From: Actinomadura parmotrematis
GTDB lineage: Bacteria > Actinomycetota > Actinomycetes > Streptosporangiales > Streptosporangiaceae
Direction: 5' to 3'
DNA length: 64,000 nucleotides
Assembly (NCBI RefSeq): GCF_019458805.1
Contig: NZ_JAIBOA010000009.1
Span: forward strand, 1-64,000
Below the pieces are notes generated by a model. That model saw only the letters and a program-made list of their open reading frames with translations, did no database searches and was not told where the DNA came from. Positions 42,005 through 51,575 of this stretch are shown here, in pieces. Position 1 is the first letter of the stretch. Each line of letters begins with the position of its first letter. A program made the translations under genes and the position numbers.

Positions 42005-43134
42005 GCGGTCTTTCCGGGGCCGGGGAAATGGACATTGGACGCGTGGTGGGGCGATTCTCCCATCCGCGCGAACCAGCCCGGGTCGGCGCCCGCCAGCATG
42101 GCGTGGGCGTCGCCGATGAGGCGGGCCGCGCGCGGGAAGTCGTCCAGCCGCTCGCCGAGCAGGTCCAGCGCCGGCAGCAGGCTGCGGGCGGGCACCCCGC
42201 GCGCGGTGAGGATACCGCCCGTCCAGCCCATGAAGCCCGTGAACAGCGCGGAGTCGTCGACGTAGAGCGCCACGCCGAGGAAGTCCACGATGTGCGCGAC
42301 GTCCTCGGCGGTGTGCCGGCGCTGCTCGGGCGTGTAGTCGGCCATCGCGGGGAACCGGTCGGCCAGGCCGGCCATCACCTCGCGGACGAGCTGCCGCGCC
42401 GACCGGGCGATCAGGGTGTACTCCTGGTCGCCCAGGTGCGGCAGGTCGTCGATCGGCTGGTGCGGCGCGGCCGGGTGCTCCAGGGGTTCGCCCAGCAGCC
42501 GCTCGGACGCGGCGCGGGCGTCGGGGGCCCAGGCGTCCGCGCCGAGCTTGAACGCGTAGCGGCCGTCCGGGCCGAACGCGGCGCCGCCCGCGATGACGGG
42601 CGTCCCGGTGGCCTGGCAGGCGGTGATGGCGGCGTGCGCGGTGGGCAGCCGCGTCGCGATGGAGCTGGACAGCGCGACCGCCTGCGGGCCGTACCGGTGC
42701 AGGTGGGTGATCAGGTGCTCGGTGGGGACCTGCGCGCCGAGGTAGTCGACCCGCCAGCCGCGGAGCCGCAGCACCTCGGCGAGCAGCCGCGCGGGCAGCG
42801 CGTGCCACTCGCCGTCGATGCAGGCGACCGCGACGTGCCCGGCGGGCTCGGCGGCCGCGACCGCCGCCCGGACGGCCGGGTGGTGCGCGGTCGCCGCGAT
42901 GACCCGCTCGTTGATCGCGGTGGCGGTGTGCTCCTGCGCCACGCTGATCCGGTTCGCGGCCCACTCGCGCCCGACCCGGCCCTGCACGGGCGCGATCACG
43001 TCCAGCAGCAGCGCCTCGGGGTCGGTGCCGCCGTCCAGCAGCCCGATCGCGCTGTCCACGGCGGCGTACTCGTCGCCCCGGGACGCGGCCTCCCACAACT
43101 TGTCGATCCACGGTGCCAGCTCGGCGGACGTCAC
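42001..43134 (-). CDS. Cobalamin-binding protein with photoreceptor-type Wx9EH motif
   Basis: A 377-residue protein. Residues ~1-90 form a B12-binding cap with W58 and E68-H69 spaced exactly as in the Wx9EH motif of AdoCbl photoreceptors such as CarH. Residues ~97-215 are the Rossmann B12 domain: ExH-type GEWHALP with His111 as lower ligand, ALSSSIATRL and VIAGGAAFG. Residues ~220-377 are helical and may be a globin-like sensor or output domain, as in RsbR proteins; this part I do not recognise firmly. There is no DNA-binding head. GTG start overlaps the phosphatase stop; the end overlaps the STAS start. Confidence 0.75.
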   Translation of the reverse strand: MTSAELAPWIDKLWEAASRGDEYAAVDSAIGLLDGGTDPEALLLDVIAPVQGRVGREWAANRISVAQEHTATAINERVIAATAHHPAVRAAVAAAEPAGHVAVACIDGEWHALPARLLAEVLRLRGWRVDYLGAQVPTEHLITHLHRYGPQAVALSSSIATRLPTAHAAITACQATGTPVIAGGAAFGPDGRYAFKLGADAWAPDARAASERLLGEPLEHPAAPHQPIDDLPHLGDQEYTLIARSARQLVREVMAGLADRFPAMADYTPEQRRHTAEDVAHIVDFLGVALYVDDSALFTGFMGWTGGILTARGVPARSLLPALDLLGERLDDFPRAARLIGDAHAMLAGADPGWFARMGESPHHASNVHFPGPGKTA

Positions 43135-44810
43135 TGGGTGAACCTCCCCGGTCCGTGGCCGCCGACGGCGCTGAGGTGCGCGCCGCGGGGCGCGCTGACG
43201 GCGACGACGGCCATGTCGTCGTGGTACCCCCCGCCGACCCATTCGGCGGCGAGCATCTGCACGCGCTCGGCGAGCGCCTCGGGCGGCATCCCCGCGCAGT
43301 CGGCGAGCTCGCGCCGCAGCCGCTCCTCGCCGAACAGCTCGCCGCCGAGCGGGCCGCCCTTGGCCTCGGTGATGCCGTCGGTGTAGAGCAGGCACGTCTC
43401 GCCCGGGTCGAGCGCGACCTCCACGGGGTTGCAGACGATCTCGTCCAGCGCGCCGATCAGGGTGCCCTTGGAGATCACCCGCTCGACCGTGCCGTCCGCC
43501 CGCACCACCAGCGGCGGCGGGTGCCCGGCGCCGGTCAGCCGGATGCGGACGCGGCCGCCGGCGCGGCGCACCGAGGCCAGCACGAGGGTGACGAAGCGGG
43601 TCTGGTCGCCGCCGAGCAGCACGCCGTTCAGCAGCTCCAGGACGCGCCGGTGATCGCCCGCCATGGGCAGCAGCGCCTGCAGCGTGGTGCGGATCTTGCC
43701 GGTGAGGACGGCCGCCTCCAGGCCCTTGCCGCACACGTCGCCGAGGACGACCAGGGACTCCTCGCCGCTCGCGCCGGGGTGCACGTCGTAGAAGTCGCCG
43801 CCGACGCGCTCGCCGTCGCCCGACGGCCGGTAGCGCGCGGCGAGCTCCACGCCCTCCAGGTGGTGCACCTGCGGCGGCAGCAGCTCGCGCATGAGCATCT
43901 CGGTGACCTGCGACTGCTCGGCGTAGAGCCGCGCCGCCGACATCGCGGCGCCGGCGCGGGCGGCGAACAGCCGGGCGAAGACCTCCTCGCCCTCGGAGAA
44001 CGACCGCCCGTCCGAGCGGCGCAGCAGCACCAGGGCGCCGGCCGGGACGCCGTGGCCGGGCAGCGAGGTGACGACGAGCGAGCCGAGGTCGCCGAGACCC
44101 TCGCGGGCGAGCCAGCCGGGCGCCGTGGCCGGGTCGATCCAGCGCGAGGGCATCGGCGGGAACCCCTGGAGCGCCTCGGCGAGGCCGGGCACGTCCGCGG
44201 GCTCGACGGCGAGCTCCTCGCGGACGATCGCGCCGTCCGGGCCGCAGTAGGCGACCGGGTGGCGGCGGCCGACCGGCGGGACGATGACGAGGGCGGCGTC
44301 GGCGAGGTGCCGGGCGGCGAGCCGCGCGGTGACCTCCATGCAGCGGTCGAGGTTCAGCGACGACAGCAGCTCGGTGGACGCCTCCGACAGGAACTCGGTG
44401 CGGCTCCGCTCGATCCGCAGCGCCTCGCTGAGGCGCCGCTGGTCGGTGTCGTCGACGAGCCACCAGACGGTGTCGCCGCCGTCGCGGCCGGCCGGGTGCG
44501 CGGCGAAGGTGCGCTCGCCCACGGTGCCGTGGACGCGCTCGCGGGCGGCCGCGCCGTCCACGCCCTCCGTCCCGCGCGCGTGGGCGCGGGCGAGCCAGGG
44601 CGGCGCGGCATCGGCCAGCGCGACCCCGGGGGCCGCGGCGGCGAACAGCAGGCGCGCCGCGTCGTTGGCGTGGCGGATCACGCCGGCGGCGTCGGCCACC
44701 AGCATCGGGTACGGGGCGGCGTCAAGCAGGTCGCCGCCGCGTTCGCGGGCGACCTCGCGCGGATGCCTCAGCGGACCGTCCACATACGTCCGGCCGGGAC
44801 CGGACCTCAC
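43131..44810 (-). CDS. PAS-GAF-PP2C (SpoIIE/RsbU-type) serine phosphatase
   Basis: A ~559-residue phosphatase: PAS domain at ~28-125 (APYPMLVADAAGVIRHANDAA), GAF-like at ~150-310, then a SpoIIE/PP2C domain with YRPSGDGERVGGDFYDV, LGDVCGKGLEAAVLTG, LYTDGITEAKGG and GGYHDDMAVVAV, carrying the metal-binding aspartates. Such enzymes dephosphorylate STAS antagonists in stress sigma pathways. It heads an overlapping operon with a B12-binding protein and a STAS protein. The GTG at 44810 has GAGGAG only 2 bases away, so a GTG at 44783 is an alternative start. Confidence 0.85.
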   Translation of the reverse strand: MRSGPGRTYVDGPLRHPREVARERGGDLLDAAPYPMLVADAAGVIRHANDAARLLFAAAAPGVALADAAPPWLARAHARGTEGVDGAAARERVHGTVGERTFAAHPAGRDGGDTVWWLVDDTDQRRLSEALRIERSRTEFLSEASTELLSSLNLDRCMEVTARLAARHLADAALVIVPPVGRRHPVAYCGPDGAIVREELAVEPADVPGLAEALQGFPPMPSRWIDPATAPGWLAREGLGDLGSLVVTSLPGHGVPAGALVLLRRSDGRSFSEGEEVFARLFAARAGAAMSAARLYAEQSQVTEMLMRELLPPQVHHLEGVELAARYRPSGDGERVGGDFYDVHPGASGEESLVVLGDVCGKGLEAAVLTGKIRTTLQALLPMAGDHRRVLELLNGVLLGGDQTRFVTLVLASVRRAGGRVRIRLTGAGHPPPLVVRADGTVERVISKGTLIGALDEIVCNPVEVALDPGETCLLYTDGITEAKGGPLGGELFGEERLRRELADCAGMPPEALAERVQMLAAEWVGGGYHDDMAVVAVSAPRGAHLSAVGGHGPGRFTQ

Positions 44811-44827
44811 CTCTCCTCATGCTCGGC

Positions 44828-44851
44828 TCGTGCTTCGGATCGTGCTTCGGA
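44828..44851. repeat. Two tandem 12-bp repeats upstream of the phosphatase operon
   Basis: TCGTGCTTCGGA occurs twice head to tail, 18-41 bp before the phosphatase start. Its position in the leader could mark a regulator site or a recent slip duplication. Confidence 0.6.
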
Positions 44852-44998
44852 TCTCGGCGCGTCCCCCGGTACGCCCTCCTGTCCACTGTAGACCCGAGTC
44901 GCACGATGGCCACCTGGGACAAGAGGACGGCGCCGCGGCGCCGGGACCGCGAGGACGTTTCGCGTCCGACCGGTGCCGGGCGGGCGCCGGGGCGGCGG

Positions 44999-45403
44999 TC
45001 AGGACGCGGCGGTCAGGCCCGCGCCGCTTTGGTGGTCGGCGGTGATGTGGCCGGCGAGGCCGGTGCGGTCGAGCAGGTCGCGGACCTGGCCGGCCATGCC
45101 GACCGCCGTGAGCGAGCCGCCCGCGCCGTGCAGCCGCTTCCAGACGAGGATGATGGCGCGCAGCCCCATGGAGTCGCAGAAGGTGACGCCGGACAGGTCC
45201 AGCACGACCGCGCCGGCGCGGGCCGCGGGGACCGCGGCCGCGAGCCAGGCGGTGAGCAGGACGGCGGTCTCGTCGTCGAGCTCGCCGGTCAGCGCCACGC
45301 GGACGCGGCCGGCGTCCGTGCCGCCGGTGATCTGCAACCGGTCCGCCGCGGACGATCCGTAGCGTCCCAGTTCCCGCCCGCCGTGAAGCTGCTCGCTGTC
45401 CAT
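44999..45403 (-). CDS. STAS domain anti-sigma factor antagonist
   Basis: A 134-residue STAS protein with VRVALTGELDDETAVLLTAWL, then AVVLDLSGVTFCDSMGLRAII carrying the phosphorylatable serine (CDSMGL), typical of RsbV/BldG-like antagonists. The ATG at 45403 sits after a GGGTGGG stretch; a GTG 9 bp upstream is possible. It lies 188 bp upstream of the PP2C operon on the same strand and may be a second substrate of that phosphatase. A promoter resembling those of stress sigma factors precedes it. Confidence 0.85.
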   Translation of the reverse strand: MDSEQLHGGRELGRYGSSAADRLQITGGTDAGRVRVALTGELDDETAVLLTAWLAAAVPAARAGAVVLDLSGVTFCDSMGLRAIILVWKRLHGAGGSLTAVGMAGQVRDLLDRTGLAGHITADHQSGAGLTAAS

Positions 45404-45428
45404 TCGACCCACCCCTGTCGAGACAGTG

Positions 45429-45455
45429 GTTTCCCCGGTGAGCGCGCGGCTAACC
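45429..45455 (-). promoter_or_regulatory. SigB-like promoter of the upstream STAS gene
   Basis: On the minus strand GGTT is followed after 15 bases by GGGGAAA, close to the actinobacterial SigB-type pattern GNNT-N14-16-GGGTAY. A start site about 20 bases before the ATG would result. The -10 differs at the T, so the match is moderate. Confidence 0.4.
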
Positions 45456-45593
45456 GTCGGAATCCGTCATGACACATCCCGGCAGGGCCGTTCCGCGGCG
45501 AGGCGGCGCCGGCCGTCCAGCACCCGACATTCATATCGTGCCGGACGCCCGGCGTGTGCCATCCGCACCGTTACAGGTCGCTGTCACCGTTCG

Positions 45594-47237
<1,644 letters not shown>

Positions 47238-47326
47238 CGGGTCTCTCCTTCGGGTCACGGATCCCCGTCGTCATGCCCGGCGGCGAACGGGAGATACGTC
47301 CCTTGAACAGCTTTTTCCGTGGTTCG

Positions 47327-48625
47327 TCACCAGTTCACCCACCGGACCTCGTAGGGGCCGAGGTCCATCTTGGCGCCGCCGACGACGGAGGACGCGGCTT
47401 TCGCGCTCGTGTTGACGGCGAGCAGCTGCCGCTTCTGCCCGAGCACGCGCACGGCGGCATTGGAGGAGGTGACGGGAGTCAGCGGCGTCCCGGGCGGGAA
47501 CCAGCGGGCGAAGTTCTGGAGCATCGTCAGGGTCGGCGTGGGCGCGCCGCCCGCGTCCGGTCCCGTCCATAGGCATCCCTTGCATTCGGCCGCGCCGGTC
47601 TGCGGGCTCCAGTAGAACGCCGCCGCCGCGCCGCCCTGGACGAACTGCATCATCGCCGCCGCCTGCACGGCGCCGAGGTGCTCGTCCGTCCAGCTCGTCC
47701 CCTCGGGCTGGACGTACCACTCGGCCCACCAGACGGGTAGCCTTCCCTGACTCTGGGCGTTCAGCCACTTGGTGACGGCGGCGAACTTGGCGAGGGCGGC
47801 GAACTCGTCGGTCGCGACGCCGGTCTGCTCGGGCAGCGAGCTGCCGTCCACGGCGAGGAAATCGGCGCCGGCCTTGTGCTGGAGCCAGTAGGCGACGGCG
47901 TCCAGGGACCGCTGGTCCACGCTCCCCCAGGGGCCGCTGACGGCGGTGACAGGGCCTTTGCCGGGGGCGTTGCTGTTCATCGGCAGGTAGGGGCCGCCGA
48001 CCTGGATGCGCGGGTTCACCTGCTTCAGCGCCGCGTAGACCTTGTTGTAGAGGGCGGTGTAGCCCGCGTAGTCCCAGGTGCCGGCCTTCTCGTCGAAGAA
48101 GCCCTTGAACTCGTTCCACACCAGGTAGTGGCGGACGTCCGGGTAGCGGCGGGCCACCTGGGCGGCGAGCGCGGCGAAGTCGTCGTAGCGGGCGGCGGTC
48201 GGGGCGGTCTCCAGCTTCGCCCAGTCGGTCGTCCCGGCGGCGCCGCCCTTCATCCAGTCCGGCGAGCAGCAGAGCGTGATGACCGGGATGCCGCCGGTGT
48301 CGCGGACGAGCCGCACGCGGGCGTCCAGGCCGGCGAAGTCGTAGCGGCCGGGCGACGGCTCGGGGCTGTCCACGCCCCACCCCATGATCGCCTGGTTCTG
48401 CGCGATCGGGACGGCGCCGAGGCCCGTCCGGGCGGCGGCCCCCGCGCCGTCCGGCGTGACCTTGGTGTGCGTGAGGCCCCAGGACGGCGCCCTGGCCGCG
48501 TCCGGGGCGCCGGCGGCGGCGTCCCGGGCCGCGGGCCTGCCGTACGAGTGGAACGCGACGCCGGCCGGCACGGCCAGCAGGGCGACGAGCGCCGCCCACA
48601 ACGTCACGCGAAGACGCCTGCCCAC
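47327..48625 (-). CDS. Secreted glycoside hydrolase (GH-A clan TIM barrel, GH39-like)
   Basis: A 432-residue exported or membrane-anchored enzyme: N-terminal hydrophobic segment (LRVTLWAALVALLAVPAGVAF), then a TIM barrel with acid/base Glu likely in HYLVWNEFKGFF and nucleophile Glu likely in PVWWAEWYVQPEG, and a small C-terminal beta domain (LLAVNTSAKAASSVV). The two Glu positions and WNE motif match clan GH-A, closest to GH39-type xylosidases or related families. Substrate is a plant or microbial glycan at best guess. It is upstream of and co-oriented with pgm. Confidence 0.68.
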   Translation of the reverse strand: MGRRLRVTLWAALVALLAVPAGVAFHSYGRPAARDAAAGAPDAARAPSWGLTHTKVTPDGAGAAARTGLGAVPIAQNQAIMGWGVDSPEPSPGRYDFAGLDARVRLVRDTGGIPVITLCCSPDWMKGGAAGTTDWAKLETAPTAARYDDFAALAAQVARRYPDVRHYLVWNEFKGFFDEKAGTWDYAGYTALYNKVYAALKQVNPRIQVGGPYLPMNSNAPGKGPVTAVSGPWGSVDQRSLDAVAYWLQHKAGADFLAVDGSSLPEQTGVATDEFAALAKFAAVTKWLNAQSQGRLPVWWAEWYVQPEGTSWTDEHLGAVQAAAMMQFVQGGAAAAFYWSPQTGAAECKGCLWTGPDAGGAPTPTLTMLQNFARWFPPGTPLTPVTSSNAAVRVLGQKRQLLAVNTSAKAASSVVGGAKMDLGPYEVRWVNW

Positions 48626-48741
48626 GGATCCTCCCCAGGGATCGGACTGTCACGGGGAGGATGCGCCGCGAAGCCGAAGGCGCGATGGAGGGGAGCTGAA
48701 CGTTTCCTGACGATCACCGTGGGTGATCGTCGCGGGGTGCG

Positions 48742-49185
48742 TCAGGTGGCGGCGGGCTGCTCGTCCAGGATGGTGAGGCCCTCGCGGGCGGGCCGGCCGC
48801 AGTGCGCGCAGACCACCTCGGCCTCCAGCTGCTCGCCGCACGCGTGCCGGAACCGGACCGGCGGAGCGCCCGGGTTCAGGTGCCGGTCGCCCCACCGGCC
48901 GAGGACGAGCAGCACGTCGTTCAGCTCGGCGCCCTCGGGCGTCAGGTGGTACTCGTAGCGGTCGGGGTGCTCCTGGTAGCGCTCGCGGCGGACGATCCCC
49001 ACCGCCTCCAGCTTGCGCAGGCGGGCGGTGAGGATGTCGCGGGACGCGCCGGTGTGGTAGGCGATGCCGTCGAAGCGGCGGACACCGCGGGCGATCTCGC
49101 GGAGGGCGAGCAGGCTCCAGCGCTCGCCGACGAGGTCGAGCGTGCCGGCGATCGAGCAGTGCCGCGGGTGGGCGTCCTTGGGCAT
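48742..49185 (-). CDS. HxlR family regulator with C-terminal zinc ribbon-like motif
   Basis: A 147-residue winged-helix HxlR/MarR-like regulator: CSIAGTLDLVGERWSLLALREIARGVRRFDGI and LTARLRKLEAVGIVRRERYQEHPDRYEYHLT are diagnostic. Unusually, after the wing there is a HACGEQLEAEVVCAHCGRPA segment whose Cys/His pairs could bind zinc. HxlR proteins often sense electrophiles or redox through an N-terminal Cys, here Cys10. It sits 27 bp from the end of the thiolase gene on the same strand. Target unknown. Confidence 0.83.
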   Translation of the reverse strand: MPKDAHPRHCSIAGTLDLVGERWSLLALREIARGVRRFDGIAYHTGASRDILTARLRKLEAVGIVRRERYQEHPDRYEYHLTPEGAELNDVLLVLGRWGDRHLNPGAPPVRFRHACGEQLEAEVVCAHCGRPAREGLTILDEQPAAT

Positions 49186-49212
49186 GCTCCGAGCCTATCC
49201 GCCCGCCCGCCG

Positions 49213-50376
49213 CTACAGCCGTTCGATGATCGTGGCGTTGGCGAGGCCGCCCGCCTCGCACATGGTCTGCAGGCCGTAGCGGGCGCCGCGGTCCTCCAGG
49301 TTGTGCAGCAGGGTCGTCATGATGCGGGCGCCGGACGCGCCGAGCGGGTGCCCGATCGCGATCGCGCCGCCGCGCACGTTGACCCGCGCGTGGTCGGCGC
49401 CGGTCTCGCGCTCCCAGGCCAGCACGACGGGCGCGAACGCCTCGTTGACCTCGAACAGGTCGATGTCGGCCAGGGCGAGGCCGGCGCGGTCCAGCACCTT
49501 CGCGGTGGCGGGGATGATCGCGGTGAGCATCAGCAGCGGGTCGTCGCCGACGACCGCGAACGAGTGGAACCGGGCGCGCGGGCGCAGCCCGAGCCGCTCG
49601 GCGACGTCGCGGTCCATCACCAGGACGGCCGCCGCGCCGTCGTTGATCGGGGAGGCGTTGCCCGCGGTGATCCGCCAGCCGATCTCGGGGAACCGCTCGG
49701 CGTAGCGGTCGGCGTAGTAGGCGGGCTTCAGGCCGGCGAGGATCTCCGGGGTGGTGGACGGGCGGACGGTCTCGTCCGGGACGCCCGTCCAGGCGACCTC
49801 GCGGTCGAACTCGCCGTCCTTCCAGGCGCGGGCGGCGCGCTGGTGGGACTCGGCGGCGAACGCGTCGAGCTCGGCGCGCGGCAGGTCCCAGCGGGCGGCG
49901 ATCAGCTCGGCGCTGATGCCCTGCCCGACCAGGCCCTCGGGGTAGCGGGCGGCGACGCCCGGCCCGAACGGGTCGCTGCCCGGCAGCACCGCCGCGCCCA
50001 TCGGCACGCGCGACATCGACTCGACGCCGCAGGCGATCGCGACGTCGTAGGCACCGCTGATCACGCCCTGCGCGGCGAAGTGCAGGGCCTGCTGGGACGA
50101 GCCGCACTGGCGGTCCACGGTCGTGGCGGGCACGCTCTCGGGGAACCCGGCGGCGAGCACCGCGCTGCGGGTGGCGTTCAGCGCCTGGTCGCCCGCCTGG
50201 GTGACCACGCCGCCGATCACGTCGTCCACCAGCGCGGGATCGATCCCGGCCCGCTCCACGAGGGTCTTGAGGGTCCGGGCGAGCAGGTCCACGGGATGCT
50301 CCTCGTGCAGCGCCCCGCCCGGCTTGCCCTTGCCGACCGGCGTCCGGACGGCCTCGACGATCACGGCTTCGCGCAC
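49213..50376 (-). CDS. Acetyl-CoA acyltransferase (thiolase)
   Basis: A 387-residue thiolase: nucleophile Cys in VDRQCGSSQQALHFAAQGV (about residue 90), NEAFAPV His/Asn region, GGAIAIGHPLGASGAR and CEAGGLANATIIERL at the end. The length and the RQCGSSQQA form fit degradative thiolases (FadA-like) of fatty acid or steroid breakdown in actinobacteria. The GTG at 50376 follows GGAGG. No hydratase or dehydrogenase partners are adjacent. A small palindrome lies 68 bp upstream and could be a TetR-type operator. Confidence 0.88.
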   Translation of the reverse strand: MREAVIVEAVRTPVGKGKPGGALHEEHPVDLLARTLKTLVERAGIDPALVDDVIGGVVTQAGDQALNATRSAVLAAGFPESVPATTVDRQCGSSQQALHFAAQGVISGAYDVAIACGVESMSRVPMGAAVLPGSDPFGPGVAARYPEGLVGQGISAELIAARWDLPRAELDAFAAESHQRAARAWKDGEFDREVAWTGVPDETVRPSTTPEILAGLKPAYYADRYAERFPEIGWRITAGNASPINDGAAAVLVMDRDVAERLGLRPRARFHSFAVVGDDPLLMLTAIIPATAKVLDRAGLALADIDLFEVNEAFAPVVLAWERETGADHARVNVRGGAIAIGHPLGASGARIMTTLLHNLEDRGARYGLQTMCEAGGLANATIIERL

Positions 50377-50443
50377 CGCGCCCACCTCCGTTGGTTTTTC
50401 CACCTGACTGCACCCCCGAGCATGCCACGTCAGTTGGAATTTA

Positions 50444-50457
50444 CTACCCACAGGTAG
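50444..50457. promoter_or_regulatory. Palindrome upstream of the thiolase
   Basis: CTACCCACAGGTAG has perfect 5-bp arms with a 4-bp spacer, in an A+T-richer patch 68-81 bp before the thiolase start. The place suits an operator for a fatty-acid-type TetR repressor encoded elsewhere. Confidence 0.4.
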
Positions 50458-50490
50458 CGTGACCCGCACCACAGACACCCGCGCCACCAC

Positions 50491-50590
50491 GACCACCTGG
50501 TCACCCTTCGTCGACTTGCGGCGTGTTGCCCTATGGAAGCGCTCCCATGGGGCAACACGCCGCAAGTCAACGGGTGATGACCGGGTGGTC
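50491..50590. repeat. Palindromic element copy E (100 bp)
   Basis: Centre 50540.5. Outer arms GACCACCTGGTCA (50491-50503) and TGACCGGGTGGTC (50578-50590) differ at one position; inner arms 50509-50540 and 50541-50572 pair with three mismatches. Conserved inner motif: TCGACTTGCGGCGTGTTG. It begins 115 bp upstream of the thiolase start. Confidence 0.9.
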
Positions 50591-50608
50591 GTGGGGTGGA
50601 CGCGGCTC

Positions 50609-50644
50609 GGGGCCGCGGCGGTGTGCGCCGCGGCCCCGGGTTTT
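50609..50644 (+). terminator. Rho-independent terminator on the plus strand without an obvious gene
   Basis: GGGGCCGCGGCG (50609-50620), loop GTGTG, perfect complement (50626-50637), then GGGTTTT. This is the best T-tailed hairpin in the window, yet the flanking genes are on the minus strand. It ends any plus-strand transcript that starts before or in copy E. Confidence 0.75.
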
Positions 50645-50884
50645 CGGGTCTCTCAGTGGAAGGAACCCGTCATAGGAATCGGCAATCGGTCCTCCCGCGT
50701 GTCGAAGGGCTCCCTTGAGAGCCGCCCGTCGTGTCGGCGTCGGTCAAGCGGGGCCTCCTCCCCTCGACGTTCGGAGCGAACACCCATCACGCTAGACGCG
50801 GTTGCGGAGACTCCGGGCCTACCTCGCGCCAATATCGGACAAAGTCCGCGAGACGCCCGCCGAACCGCCCGCCCGGCCGCCCGT
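50645..50884. other. Gene-free stretch between terminator and copy F
   Basis: No credible gene on either strand. A G+C drop near 50660-50690 and 50820-50850 hints at promoter-like DNA, but no convincing -35/-10 pair was resolved. With copies E and F it forms the roughly 610-bp gap between the thiolase and AmaP-like genes. Confidence 0.4.
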
Positions 50885-50984
50885 GACCGTCCGGTCATCG
50901 ACGGTCGAGATGCGGCGTGTTGCGCACTTTGAAGATCGAAAGTGCGCAACACGCCGCATCTCGACGTGAGGTGGGCGGGTGGTC
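50885..50984. repeat. Palindromic element copy F (100 bp)
   Basis: Centre 50934.5. Inner arms 50904-50930 and 50939-50965 pair perfectly around loop GAAGATCG, the same loop as copy A. Outer arms GACCGTCCGGTCA (50885) and TGGGCGGGTGGTC (50972) are degenerate but keep the GACC/GGTC ends. It ends 5 bp from the stop of the AmaP-like gene and could act as its terminator. Confidence 0.88.
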
Positions 50985-50988
50985 ATGC

Positions 50989-51573
50989 TCAGGCGAGGGT
51001 GCGCTTGGAGTGATCCGGGCCGGAGACGAGGCGCAGGCGCACGACCGTCGGCAGGGAACGGCGCTCCAGCGCCGCGCAGAGGCGGGTGACCGCCTGGTCG
51101 GCGATGCCGAGCCGCAGGCCCTGGAGGTCGGCGCGGTCGTCGTAGGAGACGTTGAGGCGGAGCCGCGGGCGGTCGGCGGTGCCGACGAGGCGCGCGCTGG
51201 CGCTGTGCACCCCCGGGTACTCCTCGATCTCGTCCTCCAGCGCCTGCGTCACGGCCTTGCCGGACACGTTCGTGGCGCCGGCCGCGTCGTCGTCCTCCAG
51301 CGCCAGGCCGGGCAGGCGGTCCGAGCGCGACTGCGCGAGCAGCCAGGCGATCCCGATGAGCGCGAGCACGACCGCCCCGGCCGCGACCGCGTACCAGAAC
51401 CAGCCGTGGCCCTCGGCGTAGGCGCGCATCCGGCCGGTGACGAGCGCGTCGTCGCGGAACCGGCGGCCGAAGGCGCCGAGGCCGCGGGCGAGGGCGATGC
51501 CGCCGCCGATCACGAGGGCGAGCCCGAGCAGCGTCAGCAGCGTCCGGTTGAGGCGGGCGGCGCGGCGGTCCAT
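50989..51573 (-). CDS. AmaP-like alkaline shock response membrane anchor protein
   Basis: A 194-residue protein with two membrane helices (TLLTLLGLALVIGGGIALARG and FWYAVAAGAVVLALIGIAWLL) and a soluble C-terminal domain that begins NVSGKAVTQALEDEIEEYPGVHSA, resembling the AmaP/Asp23 group. AmaP anchors Asp23 at the membrane in Firmicutes; here Asp23-like genes lie directly upstream, supporting a similar pairing. The ATG at 51573 has a better-spaced GGGAGG than the one at 51579, which overlaps the previous stop. It is the last gene of this cluster. Confidence 0.72.
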   Translation of the reverse strand: MDRRAARLNRTLLTLLGLALVIGGGIALARGLGAFGRRFRDDALVTGRMRAYAEGHGWFWYAVAAGAVVLALIGIAWLLAQSRSDRLPGLALEDDDAAGATNVSGKAVTQALEDEIEEYPGVHSASARLVGTADRPRLRLNVSYDDRADLQGLRLGIADQAVTRLCAALERRSLPTVVRLRLVSGPDHSKRTLA

Positions 51574-51575
51574 GG

